Shown here piece after piece: positions 1 through 7,700 of a stretch of 22,968 bases of DNA. The DNA is taken from contig CAZVEO010000033.1 of NCBI GenBank assembly GCA_964626385.1, positions 1 to 22,968 of the forward strand, read 5' to 3'. Both the position numbers and the translations under genes were made by a program. The number at the start of each line of letters is the position of its first letter. Position 1 is the stretch's first letter. Source of the stretch: Scybalousia_A sp964626385. GTDB taxonomy: Bacteria; Bacteroidota; Bacteroidia; Bacteroidales; P3. The notes under the pieces were generated by a model. The model was given only the letters and a program-made list of their open reading frames with translations. It ran no database searches and was not told the origin of the DNA.

Positions 1-12
1 CCAAACGCGTGC

Positions 13-56
13 ACACTTTTTATTTGTAACTTATTGATAATCAGTAAACCGATTTT
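13..56 (+). repeat. 44-bp terminal inverted repeat, left copy
   Basis: This stretch matches the reverse complement of 22925-22968 at 43 of 44 positions; the single difference is at 32 (t here, c in the other copy). The match stops sharply at 57 on the inner side and, on the outer side, at the end of the window for the right copy. It may be the edge of a dispersed repeat at which an assembly broke, or a mobile-element end. No transposase or integrase is visible nearby. Confidence 0.9.
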
Positions 57-89
57 GCACCCACAGGATGCTTTTTATAGGGCAAAGCC
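57..89 (-). repeat. GC-rich hairpin-family module, minus orientation
   Basis: Read on the minus strand this begins GGCTTTGCCCTATAAAAAGC and ends CCTGTGGGTGC. It is the same module seen at 286-317 and 22780-22811. It lies immediately inside the left terminal repeat and next to a decamer array of the same orientation. Confidence 0.75.
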
Positions 90-98
90 ATTACTTTT

Positions 99-138
99 TT
101 TATAGGTTAGTATAGCTTCTAATGAGTTATTTTAGGTT
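99..138 (-). repeat. 10-bp-period tandem array (4 units), minus orientation
   Basis: On the minus strand the units are AACCTAAAAT / AACTCATTAG / AAGCTATACT / AACCTATAAA. Each starts with AA(C/G) and the period is exactly 10 bp. The same kind of array appears at 240-279, 12855-12904, 15580-15609 and, shortened, at 22896-22915. Confidence 0.7.
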
Positions 139-155
139 AGCATAGACGCAAAGCG
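135..155 (+). repeat. 21-bp exact dispersed repeat, copy 1
   Basis: These 21 bases (GGTTAGCATAGACGCAAAGC plus G) are found exactly, in reverse complement, at 12838-12858. In both places the sequence abuts a decamer array, so it belongs to the composite repeat and is not a chance match. Confidence 0.85.
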
Positions 156-175
156 AAACCTTAAGTTTTTTTTAT

Positions 176-239
176 GGCTATGCCCTTATAAAACAGGCTG
201 TGGCTGTGGCTTTGCCCTTATAGAACAGCCTCAGGCTGC
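176..239 (+). repeat. Two hairpin-family modules in tandem
   Basis: Unit one starts GGCTATGCCCTTATAAAACA at 176 and unit two starts GGCTTTGCCCTTATAGAACA at 208. Unit two ends in a small palindrome, CAGCCTCAGGCTG (227-239). Unit one closely matches the reverse complement of 12782-12817. No reading frame runs through the modules. Confidence 0.8.
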
Positions 240-279
240 AACCTATTCTAACTTAGAATAACTTATAATAACCTACAAA
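240..279 (+). repeat. 10-bp-period tandem array (4 units)
   Basis: The units are AACCTATTCT / AACTTAGAAT / AACTTATAAT / AACCTACAAA. The array sits directly between two hairpin modules, so the arrays and modules travel together. Confidence 0.75.
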
Positions 280-285
280 GTTAAC

Positions 286-330
286 GGCTATGCCCGTATA
301 GGACACCCTGTGGGTGCAGGCTAAGCCTGT
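286..330 (+). repeat. Hairpin-family module
   Basis: It begins GGCTATGCCCGTATAGGACA and closes with the palindrome CAGGC-taa-GCCTG at 317-329. Compared with 22780-22824 it matches at about 38 of 45 positions. Bases 331-395 hold nothing recognisable apart from AT-rich sequence before the promoter of the next gene. Confidence 0.8.
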
Positions 331-395
331 ACTTATGAGTGTTAAAGATAATACAAAAATAAAGTGAATGCTCTTCTTATATATAAAAAAAAATG

Positions 396-403
396 TATCT
401 TTG
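396..403 (+). promoter_or_regulatory. Bacteroidota -7 box upstream of glsA-like gene
   Basis: TATCTTTG fits the phylum -7 consensus TAnnTTTG. It lies 35 bases before the ATG at 439. A matching -33 TTG element is not clear at the expected spacing, so this is a moderate call. Confidence 0.55.
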
Positions 404-438
404 CAGGTTGAAAGTGGGTAACTATTTTTAATACAAAG

Positions 439-1320
439 ATGGATAACAATACACAACAGACAAATTTATCTCAACAGATAACTCCAAAATTTATCAGTTT
501 GGAAAAAATCATTGCCTCAAAGAATAAGACTTTGTATAGGTTTATGCCAAAATTTGTATTTACATGGTTAAAGAAACTCATTCATTTAGATGAAATAAAC
601 CACATTATCTACAAATATAGAGATAAGCAGGGGGTAGATTTTGCAAATGCTGTTTTAAATGAATTGCAAATAAAATTGCAAGTCATTAATCCTCAAAACA
701 TTCCCGTGGAGGGAAGAGAGCTTGTAATTGCCAATCACCCAATAGGTAGTATAGACGGGATGGCTTTGATAAGTATCATAGGGCAAAGGAGAAAAGATAT
801 TTTGTTTCCAGTAAATGATATACTTTGCCAGTTGCCGGGACTAAAAGGAATATTTGTTCCAATAAACAAATATGGTAAGAATTCTACCAATCACTCAACC
901 TTAAACGATGCTTTTGATGGTAATAGTATAATGATGTTTTTTCCTGCTGGAACGGAAAGCAAGATTATAGACGGAAAATTACAAGACTTTGCATGGAAAA
1001 AATCTTTTATTCATCAAGCCCAAATACACAAGCGAGATATTGTGCCTGTGTATATAGAGGGACAAAATTCTAAGAATTTTTATAGACTATACAAAATAAG
1101 AAGATTCTTTGGTATTAAGTTTGACTTGGAAATGATACTTTTGCCTCGAGAAATGTTTGCTCAAAGGGGCAAGACCATAACTCTAACTTTTGGCAAGACT
1201 ATTCCTATAAATGAAATAAGCAAAGAAAAACATCATGCTAAAATTTGGGCAGATAAAATGAGACGTTTTATTTATAGATTAAAGGAAAATAAAGATGCTG
1301 TTTTTTCTGCTGATAATTAG
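439..1320 (+). CDS. glsA: Lysophospholipid acyltransferase-family protein, GlsA-like
   Basis: The 293-residue protein belongs to the PlsC/hemolysin-type acyltransferase superfamily. The acyltransferase motif is NHPIGSID with His100 and Asp106, an HX5D spacing where classical PlsC proteins have HX4D. The second block FPAGTES is at 168-174, and PVYIEGQNS follows. The next gene is an OlsB/GlsB-type GNAT N-acyltransferase 30 bases downstream. In Bacteroides this pair makes glycine lipids: GlsB N-acylates glycine with a 3-hydroxy fatty acid and GlsA adds a second acyl chain to the hydroxyl. The product would act at the inner face of the cytoplasmic membrane. The family is seen in the motifs; the glycine-lipid assignment is inferred from the pairing. 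The ATG has no Shine-Dalgarno, as is usual in this phylum. Confidence 0.75.
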   Translation: MDNNTQQTNLSQQITPKFISLEKIIASKNKTLYRFMPKFVFTWLKKLIHLDEINHIIYKYRDKQGVDFANAVLNELQIKLQVINPQNIPVEGRELVIANHPIGSIDGMALISIIGQRRKDILFPVNDILCQLPGLKGIFVPINKYGKNSTNHSTLNDAFDGNSIMMFFPAGTESKIIDGKLQDFAWKKSFIHQAQIHKRDIVPVYIEGQNSKNFYRLYKIRRFFGIKFDLEMILLPREMFAQRGKTITLTFGKTIPINEISKEKHHAKIWADKMRRFIYRLKENKDAVFSADN

Positions 1321-1350
1321 AAAGAAGAAATTAAAAACAAAGAGTGTGCT

Positions 1351-2295
1351 ATGATAAAGACAATGGATACTTCATACGTAATACCTCCAGTGGATAAGGA
1401 CTTGATAAAAAAAGAACTTACCAAAGATATATTTTTTCGCAATACCAACTATGGTAATAGGGAAATATACATAACCACTGCTCACCAAAGTCCTAATATA
1501 ATGAGGGAGATAGGTAGATTAAGGGAAATAAGTTTTGGAGCCTCGGGAGGTGGAAGTGGAACAGAGTGTGATATAGACCAATATGATATTGCTCCAGAGC
1601 CACATTGTTATAAACAACTCTTTGTTTGGGACAAGGAAGATGAGGAAATTGTTGGAGGTTATAGGTTTATAATAGGTAAAAATGTTTTTATGCAAAACAA
1701 TGGCGAGTTACTTTCTGCAACTGCAGACCTTTTCTTTTTTTCGGACGAATTTAAGGAGTATCTTTGGCCTTATACAATGGAGTTGGGCAGAAGTTTTGTA
1801 CGCCCGGAATATCAACCTACTGTATCTTTACGCAAGGGTATGTATTCTTTGGATAACCTTTGGGATGGTTTGGGTGGTTTGGCTCAGATAATGAATAAGG
1901 AAATAAAGTATTTCTTTGGTAAGGTTACTATGTACCCATCTATGAATAAAACGGCGAGAGATTATATTCTTTATTTTTATCGCAAGCATTTTCCAGATAA
2001 TGAGGGTTTGGTTTGGCCAAGAGAGGAAGTAAAAATAACAACGGATTACAATGAGTTGGTAAAACTTTTCTGTGGCAAGAGTTATAAGGAAGATTATCAA
2101 ATACTTCAAAAAAATGTAAGAGCTTTGGATGAAAGTGTGCCTCCGTTGGTCAATTCTTATATGAATCTTTCTTCTACAATGAGAAGTTTTGGTACTGCTG
2201 TAAATAAACATTTTTCCAATGTAGAGGAAACAGGAATACTTGTTACAATTGAGGATATCTATGAGGATAAGCGAAAGAGATATATGAATTTATAA
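1351..2295 (+). CDS. glsB: GNAT-type N-acyltransferase, GlsB/OlsB-like
   Basis: The 314-residue protein has the marks of the ornithine/glycine-lipid N-acyltransferase (OlsB/GlsB) family: REISFGASGGGSGTE around 58-72, a Gly-rich GGYRFI segment near 102, and the hallmark ELGRSFVRPEYQ at 144-155. The expected reaction is transfer of a 3-hydroxyacyl chain from acyl-ACP to the amino group of glycine, giving a lyso-glycine lipid for the acyltransferase encoded just upstream. The order, spacing of 30 bases and shared strand indicate one transcript. An in-frame ATG four codons downstream is an equally plausible start. Glycine specificity cannot be read from the sequence; it rests on the Bacteroidota context, since homologs elsewhere use ornithine. 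Confidence 0.75.
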   Translation: MIKTMDTSYVIPPVDKDLIKKELTKDIFFRNTNYGNREIYITTAHQSPNIMREIGRLREISFGASGGGSGTECDIDQYDIAPEPHCYKQLFVWDKEDEEIVGGYRFIIGKNVFMQNNGELLSATADLFFFSDEFKEYLWPYTMELGRSFVRPEYQPTVSLRKGMYSLDNLWDGLGGLAQIMNKEIKYFFGKVTMYPSMNKTARDYILYFYRKHFPDNEGLVWPREEVKITTDYNELVKLFCGKSYKEDYQILQKNVRALDESVPPLVNSYMNLSSTMRSFGTAVNKHFSNVEETGILVTIEDIYEDKRKRYMNL

Positions 2296-2327
2296 TTTTA
2301 GGAAAAAACTTATTTGATAATATAATA

Positions 2328-2933
2328 ATGATAATAAAACAGGCAGAATTTGTTATTAGTGCTCCAAAGATTTCTCAATGTCCTCCTGCAGATAGAGCAG
2401 AGTTTGCTTTTATAGGTAGGAGTAATGTTGGAAAATCCTCCCTCATAAATATGCTTACAAATAGAAAATCTTTGGCAAAAACCTCTTCTACTCCCGGCAA
2501 AACACAATTGATAAATCATTTTATAATAAATAATGAATGGTATCTTGTCGACCTTCCGGGGTATGGATATGCAAGAGTTTCTCAAAAAGATAGGGCGAAT
2601 TGGCAAAAAATGATAAAAAACTATCTTTTACAAAGGGAGAATCTTTTAACTGTTTTTGTTTTGATAGACTCGCGACACGAACCTCAGAAAATAGACCTTG
2701 AGTTTATTAACTTTTTGGGAGAAAACTCAGTACCCTTACAAATAATTCTCACCAAAACAGATAAACAAAATAATGCTAAAACTCAAACCAACCTTAACCT
2801 ATTGAAAAACAAATTACTCGAAAGTTGGGATGAGTGTCCTAACATTTGGCTATCTTCATCTCAAAACAAAGAGGGCAAAGAGGAGGTACTCAATGAGATA
2901 GAATCAATAATAAATCAATATTGGAATAATTAA
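2328..2933 (+). CDS. engB: Ribosome biogenesis GTPase EngB (YihA/YsxC)
   Basis: This is a small 201-residue GTPase of the TRAFAC EngB family, needed for late assembly of the large ribosomal subunit. All G motifs are visible: G1 GRSNVGKSS from residue 30, G2 TPGKT at 55-59, G3 DLPGYG at 75-80, G4 TKTDK at 142-146, and a G5-like Ser-rich stretch (LSSSQNKEG) near 175. The length is normal for the family. It lies 32 bases after the glsB-like gene and 20 bases before purH, so it is probably cotranscribed with both. The start ATG gives the usual N-terminus, with the conserved AEF(A/V)FIGRSN run in place. Confidence 0.95.
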   Translation: MIIKQAEFVISAPKISQCPPADRAEFAFIGRSNVGKSSLINMLTNRKSLAKTSSTPGKTQLINHFIINNEWYLVDLPGYGYARVSQKDRANWQKMIKNYLLQRENLLTVFVLIDSRHEPQKIDLEFINFLGENSVPLQIILTKTDKQNNAKTQTNLNLLKNKLLESWDECPNIWLSSSQNKEGKEEVLNEIESIINQYWNN

Positions 2934-2953
2934 ACAATAATCTACATAATATA

Positions 2954-4471
2954 ATGAAAACAATAAAAAGAGCCTTAATATCAGTATTTGATAAAGATGG
3001 TATAGAACCGATAGTAAGAAAACTTAATAATCTTAGTGTAGAAATTTATTCCACAGGAGGAACCTTTACTTTTATAGAGTCTTTGGAAATAAAGTGTAAG
3101 ACAGTGGAAAGTCTTACTTCTTACCCTTCTATACTTGGAGGAAGAGTAAAGACCTTGCATCCAAAAGTTTTTGGAGGAATACTTGCCCGAAGAGATAATG
3201 CTCTTGATATGGAACAAATGCAAGAATATGACATTCCAGAAATAGACCTTGTGATAGTGGATTTGTATCCTTTTGAGCAGACGGTAAAAAGTGGTGCAGA
3301 GGAGCAAGCCATAATAGAAAAAATAGATATAGGGGGAATTTCGCTTATACGTGCTGCAGCCAAGAATTTTAAGGATGTGCTTATAGTACCCTCAAAAGAT
3401 AATTACGCGGAGTTAGAAAACCTACTCAATGAAAAACAAGGACAAACCTCATTGGAAGATAGGAAACGCTTTGCTTCCTACGCTTTTTTGACTTCTTCTC
3501 ACTATGATACTATGATATTTAAATATTTTAATTCTTTTGCTCAAATAGATACCTTTGCAGAAAGTATAAACACAAAAACTCATCTTCGTTATGGAGAAAA
3601 TCCTCATCAAAAAGGTTATTTCTTTGGCAATCTTGATGAAGTTTTTGACCAATTGCATGGAAAAGAAATATCCTATAACAACATAGGTGATATAGATGCT
3701 GCTTGCAACCTTATAGATGATTTTAAGGACACTACTTTTGCTATCATAAAACACAATAATGCTTGCGGTTTGGCAAGTAGGGATACTTTGGAGCAAGCCT
3801 ATATAGATGCTTTGGCTGGAGACCCGGTAAGTGCTTTTGGCGGTATATTTGTAACCAATCGCAAAGTAGATAAACCTACAGCAGAGCAAATGAATAAGGT
3901 GTTTATGGAAGTTTGTATTGCTCCAGATTATGAAAAAGAAGCTCTTGAAATACTTTGTTCAAAAAAGAATAGAATAATTTTAAAAAGAAAAACAACAGAT
4001 ACTTCAAACTATGTTTTCCGTTCTGCTTTGAATGGAGTATTATTACAAGAAAAGGATAGTAAAGTAGAAACTTGTAAGGAAATTGTTTCCGTAACCAATA
4101 GACAATTTACAACACAAGAAAAAGAAGACCTTTCTTTTGCAAATATAATAGTAAAACATACCAAATCAAATGCCATTGTGCTTGCAAAAAATAAGCAGTT
4201 GCTTGGCTCGGGTACTGGACAGACTTCAAGAGTTGATGCTTTGAAACATGCAATAGAAAAAGCGAAAAGTTTTGGCTTTGATTTAAATGGAGCAGTTTTG
4301 GCTTCGGATGCTTTTTTCCCTTTTAATGATTGTGTAGATATAGCATACAAAGAGGGTATACAAGTAATCATTCAGCCTGGGGGCTCTATAAGAGATAAGG
4401 ATAGTGTTGATTATTGCGAAGCTCATAATATGGCTATGGCTATGACTGGTTTTAGGCACTTTAAACACTAA
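2954..4471 (+). CDS. purH: Bifunctional AICAR transformylase/IMP cyclohydrolase PurH
   Basis: At 505 residues this is full length for bacterial PurH, which catalyses the last two steps of IMP synthesis in the cytoplasm. The N-terminal MGS-like cyclohydrolase domain shows STGGT (33-37) and GGRVKTLHPKVFGG (62-75). The C-terminal transformylase domain shows RYGENPHQ (212-219), the catalytic Lys266-His267 in KHNNACG, and GDPVSAFGGI (289-298). The motif reads KHNNACG rather than the more widespread KHxNPCG; both catalytic residues are kept. It is preceded closely by engB and followed after 81 bases by mreB. No strong terminator is visible between them, so mreB could be read from the same transcript. 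Confidence 0.97.
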   Translation: MKTIKRALISVFDKDGIEPIVRKLNNLSVEIYSTGGTFTFIESLEIKCKTVESLTSYPSILGGRVKTLHPKVFGGILARRDNALDMEQMQEYDIPEIDLVIVDLYPFEQTVKSGAEEQAIIEKIDIGGISLIRAAAKNFKDVLIVPSKDNYAELENLLNEKQGQTSLEDRKRFASYAFLTSSHYDTMIFKYFNSFAQIDTFAESINTKTHLRYGENPHQKGYFFGNLDEVFDQLHGKEISYNNIGDIDAACNLIDDFKDTTFAIIKHNNACGLASRDTLEQAYIDALAGDPVSAFGGIFVTNRKVDKPTAEQMNKVFMEVCIAPDYEKEALEILCSKKNRIILKRKTTDTSNYVFRSALNGVLLQEKDSKVETCKEIVSVTNRQFTTQEKEDLSFANIIVKHTKSNAIVLAKNKQLLGSGTGQTSRVDALKHAIEKAKSFGFDLNGAVLASDAFFPFNDCVDIAYKEGIQVIIQPGGSIRDKDSVDYCEAHNMAMAMTGFRHFKH

Positions 4472-4552
4472 TTTTTTAACAAACACTGTAACAAAACATT
4501 TATTTTTTCGTAATATAAGTCTATTTAAAGTAAATATATATAAGAAAGAAAT

Positions 4553-5575
4553 ATGGGATTCTTTTCGTTTTTAACAAGGGAGGTGGCTATAGACTTAGGG
4601 ACAGCTAACTCTGTAATAATGTGCAATGATAAAGTTGTTGTTGACCAACCTTCCATTGTAGCCTTAGACAATACCACCAACAAAATTATAGCTGTGGGTC
4701 ATAGGGCTATGCGAATGGACGGTAAAACCCACGATAATATAAAGACAATAAGACCTTTACGTGACGGAGTTATAGCAGATTTTGATATGGCTAACGCTAT
4801 GATAAAGGAACTTATAAAAATGATACCGGCAAGGCATAGTTTGATTCCTCCTGCTTTGAAGATGGTTATTTGTATTCCTTCGGGTATTACTAATGTTGAG
4901 GAGCGTGCCGTAAGAGATGCTGCCGAACAAGCGGGTGCTAAGGATGTGCGTTTGATACATGAGCCTATGGCCGCTGCTATAGGAATAGGTATAGATGTAT
5001 TGGAACCTGAGGGCAATATGATTATAGATATAGGTGGAGGTACTTCTGAAATTGCGGTTATAGCCTTGGGGGGTATTGTTTGCAACAAGAGTATAAGAAT
5101 AGCAGGTGATGAATTTAACAGAGATATTATGGAATATATGCGTAAGCAACATAATATATACATAGGTGAGCGTATGGCAGAAAAAATAAAAATATCCTGC
5201 GGTAGCGCCATAACAGAGCTTTCAGAACCACCAGAGGACTATGCTGTTCAGGGTCGAGATGTTTTGACAGGAATACCTAAAGAAATATATGTCAATTACA
5301 AGGAAATAGCACATGCTTTGGATAAAAGTATAGCAAAGGTAGAAAGTGCTGTCCTGGACGCTTTAGCTATGACACCGCCAGAATTGGCAAGCGATATTTT
5401 CCATAAAGGTATTTATCTTGCAGGAGGTGGCTCTTTATTAAGAGGACTTGACCAAAGAATATCTAACAAAACAAGGCTTGCTGTACATGTTGCTGAAGAC
5501 CCATTGCGTGCCGTAGCGAGAGGTACAGGTGCCGCTTTGAAAAATTACGATAGTTATACTTTTTTGATTAAATAG
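4553..5575 (+). CDS. mreB: Rod shape-determining actin homolog MreB
   Basis: The 340-residue protein has the actin-fold ATPase signatures of MreB: phosphate 1 motif DLGTANS (14-20), phosphate 2 motif DIGGGTSE (159-166) and the adenosine motif AGGGSLLRG (290-298). It begins with a short amphipathic-looking stretch, MGFFSFLTREVA, typical of membrane-binding MreB. It polymerises on the inner membrane and guides lateral wall synthesis together with MreC, MreD, PBP2 and RodA. None of those partners follows it here: a strong terminator lies 66 bases downstream and the next gene is a TonB receptor. The purH-mreB adjacency is common in Bacteroidales, where mreC usually comes next. Length and motifs suggest a functional gene. 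Confidence 0.96.
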   Translation: MGFFSFLTREVAIDLGTANSVIMCNDKVVVDQPSIVALDNTTNKIIAVGHRAMRMDGKTHDNIKTIRPLRDGVIADFDMANAMIKELIKMIPARHSLIPPALKMVICIPSGITNVEERAVRDAAEQAGAKDVRLIHEPMAAAIGIGIDVLEPEGNMIIDIGGGTSEIAVIALGGIVCNKSIRIAGDEFNRDIMEYMRKQHNIYIGERMAEKIKISCGSAITELSEPPEDYAVQGRDVLTGIPKEIYVNYKEIAHALDKSIAKVESAVLDALAMTPPELASDIFHKGIYLAGGGSLLRGLDQRISNKTRLAVHVAEDPLRAVARGTGAALKNYDSYTFLIK

Positions 5576-5640
5576 AAGATAGTTTTTTTCATTATTGCAG
5601 TAGTTGTTTAAGGCTAATTGAAAAAGGTTATTGTTTTTTG

Positions 5641-5673
5641 TCTTGCGTCTAATAGATAAGACGCAAGATTTTT
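5641..5673 (+). terminator. Intrinsic terminator after mreB
   Basis: There is a perfect 10-bp stem, TCTTGCGTCT (5641-5650) with AGACGCAAGA (5659-5668), around an 8-base loop. It is followed directly by TTTTT. It separates the glsA-mreB group from the TonB receptor gene. Confidence 0.9.
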
Positions 5674-5693
5674 ATTATGTAAACTTTTTACCT

Positions 5694-5701
5694 TATCTTT
5701 G
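5694..5701 (+). promoter_or_regulatory. -7 box upstream of TonB receptor gene
   Basis: TATCTTTG matches TAnnTTTG and lies 31 bases before the ATG at 5733. The -33 region is only TTTA-like. The leader would be about 25 bases, which leaves no room for a cobalamin riboswitch. Confidence 0.6.
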
Positions 5702-5732
5702 CAAAAAATATAACAAACATAATACTTTATAG

Positions 5733-7700
5733 ATGAAATATTTTGCAATAGTAATATTATTGCTTTTTGTTGATATTTCTTTGTTAGCACAAGACTCTAT
5801 AAAATTAAAAGTTTTGGATAGTGTTGTGGTAAGTGCAAAGCGAATAAATCTATTGGAAAATACTCCTGTTGGAGATGCATTGCAAAAAAGAGAATTGCAA
5901 AATATAGGTACACATTCAGTAGGAGAAGTAGCAAAATTTTTGAGTGGGGTTATTGTTAAAGATTACGGTGGTTTGGGTGGAGTTAAAACAGTAAGTGTTA
6001 GGGGACTTTCTTCCAATCATACAGCCATTCTCTATGATGGAGTAAATATTTTTGACAATCAAAGCGGTCAAGTTGATTTGGGCAAATATTCTCTTGTCAA
6101 TGTAGGTTCTTTGTCCTTAGCTAATGGACAATTTACTCCCATGCTTCCAACAGCAAGCTCTTTAGCCTCTGCCTCAACAATAAATATACAGACAGAAAAA
6201 CCTAATCTTAATAACAAGGATAGCCGTGCAGAAATAGGCTTTTCTTATGGGAGTTTTTCTACTTTTGTGGAGAATATATTTTTTGCTAAAAAAATAAATA
6301 ATCACAACATAATCACAACTTATTTTGATGTTACAAACTCAAAAGGAAATTACCCCTTTGTGCTTCATTATGGTTTGCAAGACAATCAAAGAACAGAGAA
6401 GTTAAAAAGAGAAAACAACGAAATATTCTCTACTCACACAGAAATCAATTGGTTTTGGGATATAAACAGAAGTAATTCACTAAAAGTAAAAGCCTTTGCT
6501 TATTATTCGGACAGAAAACTTCCTTCGGCGGTTACCTTATACTATATGAATAGCAAAGAAGAATTGTATAACAAGAATTTGTTTTTACAAGCCACCTACA
6601 CCTCTTTTCTTAGCGGGCTTTTTACCTATAAAAACAATTTTAAAATAGATTGGAATTATACCGAATATATAAATCCTTTGCTTTCAAATGGACTACAAGG
6701 AGAATATGATATTTATAAATTATTGCTTTTGTATGACAATAATGCAATAAGTTTCCAACCGAGAGAAAATCTTTTCTTTACTCTAACAAATGATTTGTAT
6801 TATAACAAACTGAAAGCAACAACTCAAATGGATGCTGAACCAGAAAGAATTTCTTCTCTTACAGCTTTGGTTTTAGATTGGAATTTTGCTAAAGATTTAT
6901 ATTTCACAACTAATATTTTTCATTCTTTTTATTATGATAAATACTCAAATGACAACAATGCTACTCATCATTTTTCACCTTTTATATGTTTGAAATTTCA
7001 AAACGATAATTTTTTCTCCTCGCTATACTACAAAAATATTTTTCGTATGCCTACTTTTAACGAAATGTATTATAGGAGATTTGGTTCAAAGGACCTACAA
7101 CCCGAGAATACTCAACAATTATCTTTTACTAATTCTTTTGCAAAAGAATTTAAGGAGTTTGACTTTTCAATAGAAGCAAGTTTATATTACAATGATGTAA
7201 GCAATAAAATAGTTGCCATTCCTAAAAATATTTATCTTTGGTCTATGGTCAATTATGGCAAAGTTAAAATTTATGGTTGTGATATAAAAGTAGGTGCAAG
7301 TACAAAAATATATGATTTTCTTATAGAAGGCAAATTAAATTATTCTTTTTCTCGTGCCATAGATAATGAAGAAACTTCTCTTACCTACAACGACCTTTTA
7401 CCCTATAGTCCAGAGCAAATATATAGTATAATTATGGATATGAATTATAAGAATTTTACCTTTGGATATAATTGTATGTTGGTTGACAATCGTTATTCAT
7501 TACCCGAAAATATATCTTTTAATCTTTTGCCACACTATGCTGACCATTCAGCAAACATAAATTACTCTTATTTGACAAAGGAATGTAATTATAAATTTAC
7601 TTTTGCTATAAATAATATTTTTAATAAACAATACGAAGTAATACGTTCCTATCCTATGATGGGAAGAAATTATCAATTAAAAATAACTTTGAGTATATGA
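5733..7700 (+). CDS. TonB-dependent outer-membrane receptor, possibly BtuB-like
   Basis: The 655-residue protein starts with a signal peptide ending near SLLAQ, followed by a TonB-box-like segment LDSVVVSAKR. A plug domain follows, with SVRGLSSNHTAILYDGVNI around 88-106, and then a long aromatic-rich beta-barrel. It lacks the carboxypeptidase-like N-terminal extension of SusC proteins, and its length fits siderophore or cobalamin receptors. It would use TonB and the proton-motive force to import a ligand across the outer membrane. The stop overlaps the start of a YncE-type surface lipoprotein by 4 bases, the arrangement of Bacteroides btuB-btuG. Cobalamin as ligand is inference from that pairing; iron chelates or other metals remain possible, as no riboswitch or Fur-like site was found. 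Confidence 0.85.
   Translation: MKYFAIVILLLFVDISLLAQDSIKLKVLDSVVVSAKRINLLENTPVGDALQKRELQNIGTHSVGEVAKFLSGVIVKDYGGLGGVKTVSVRGLSSNHTAILYDGVNIFDNQSGQVDLGKYSLVNVGSLSLANGQFTPMLPTASSLASASTINIQTEKPNLNNKDSRAEIGFSYGSFSTFVENIFFAKKINNHNIITTYFDVTNSKGNYPFVLHYGLQDNQRTEKLKRENNEIFSTHTEINWFWDINRSNSLKVKAFAYYSDRKLPSAVTLYYMNSKEELYNKNLFLQATYTSFLSGLFTYKNNFKIDWNYTEYINPLLSNGLQGEYDIYKLLLLYDNNAISFQPRENLFFTLTNDLYYNKLKATTQMDAEPERISSLTALVLDWNFAKDLYFTTNIFHSFYYDKYSNDNNATHHFSPFICLKFQNDNFFSSLYYKNIFRMPTFNEMYYRRFGSKDLQPENTQQLSFTNSFAKEFKEFDFSIEASLYYNDVSNKIVAIPKNIYLWSMVNYGKVKIYGCDIKVGASTKIYDFLIEGKLNYSFSRAIDNEETSLTYNDLLPYSPEQIYSIIMDMNYKNFTFGYNCMLVDNRYSLPENISFNLLPHYADHSANINYSYLTKECNYKFTFAINNIFNKQYEVIRSYPMMGRNYQLKITLSI

Noticed and set aside
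253..456. 67-residue open frame on the minus strand
   Set aside because: It lies across the repeat block and the glsA promoter and start; low-complexity translation with no family resemblance.
3749..3769. KHNNACG variant in PurH as a sign of lost activity
   Set aside because: The catalytic Lys-His pair is intact and the rest of the enzyme is full length; the Pro-to-Ala change alone does not indicate a defect.
5576..5732. Cobalamin riboswitch upstream of the TonB receptor
   Set aside because: No B12-box-like sequence is visible and a terminator plus promoter fill the interval.
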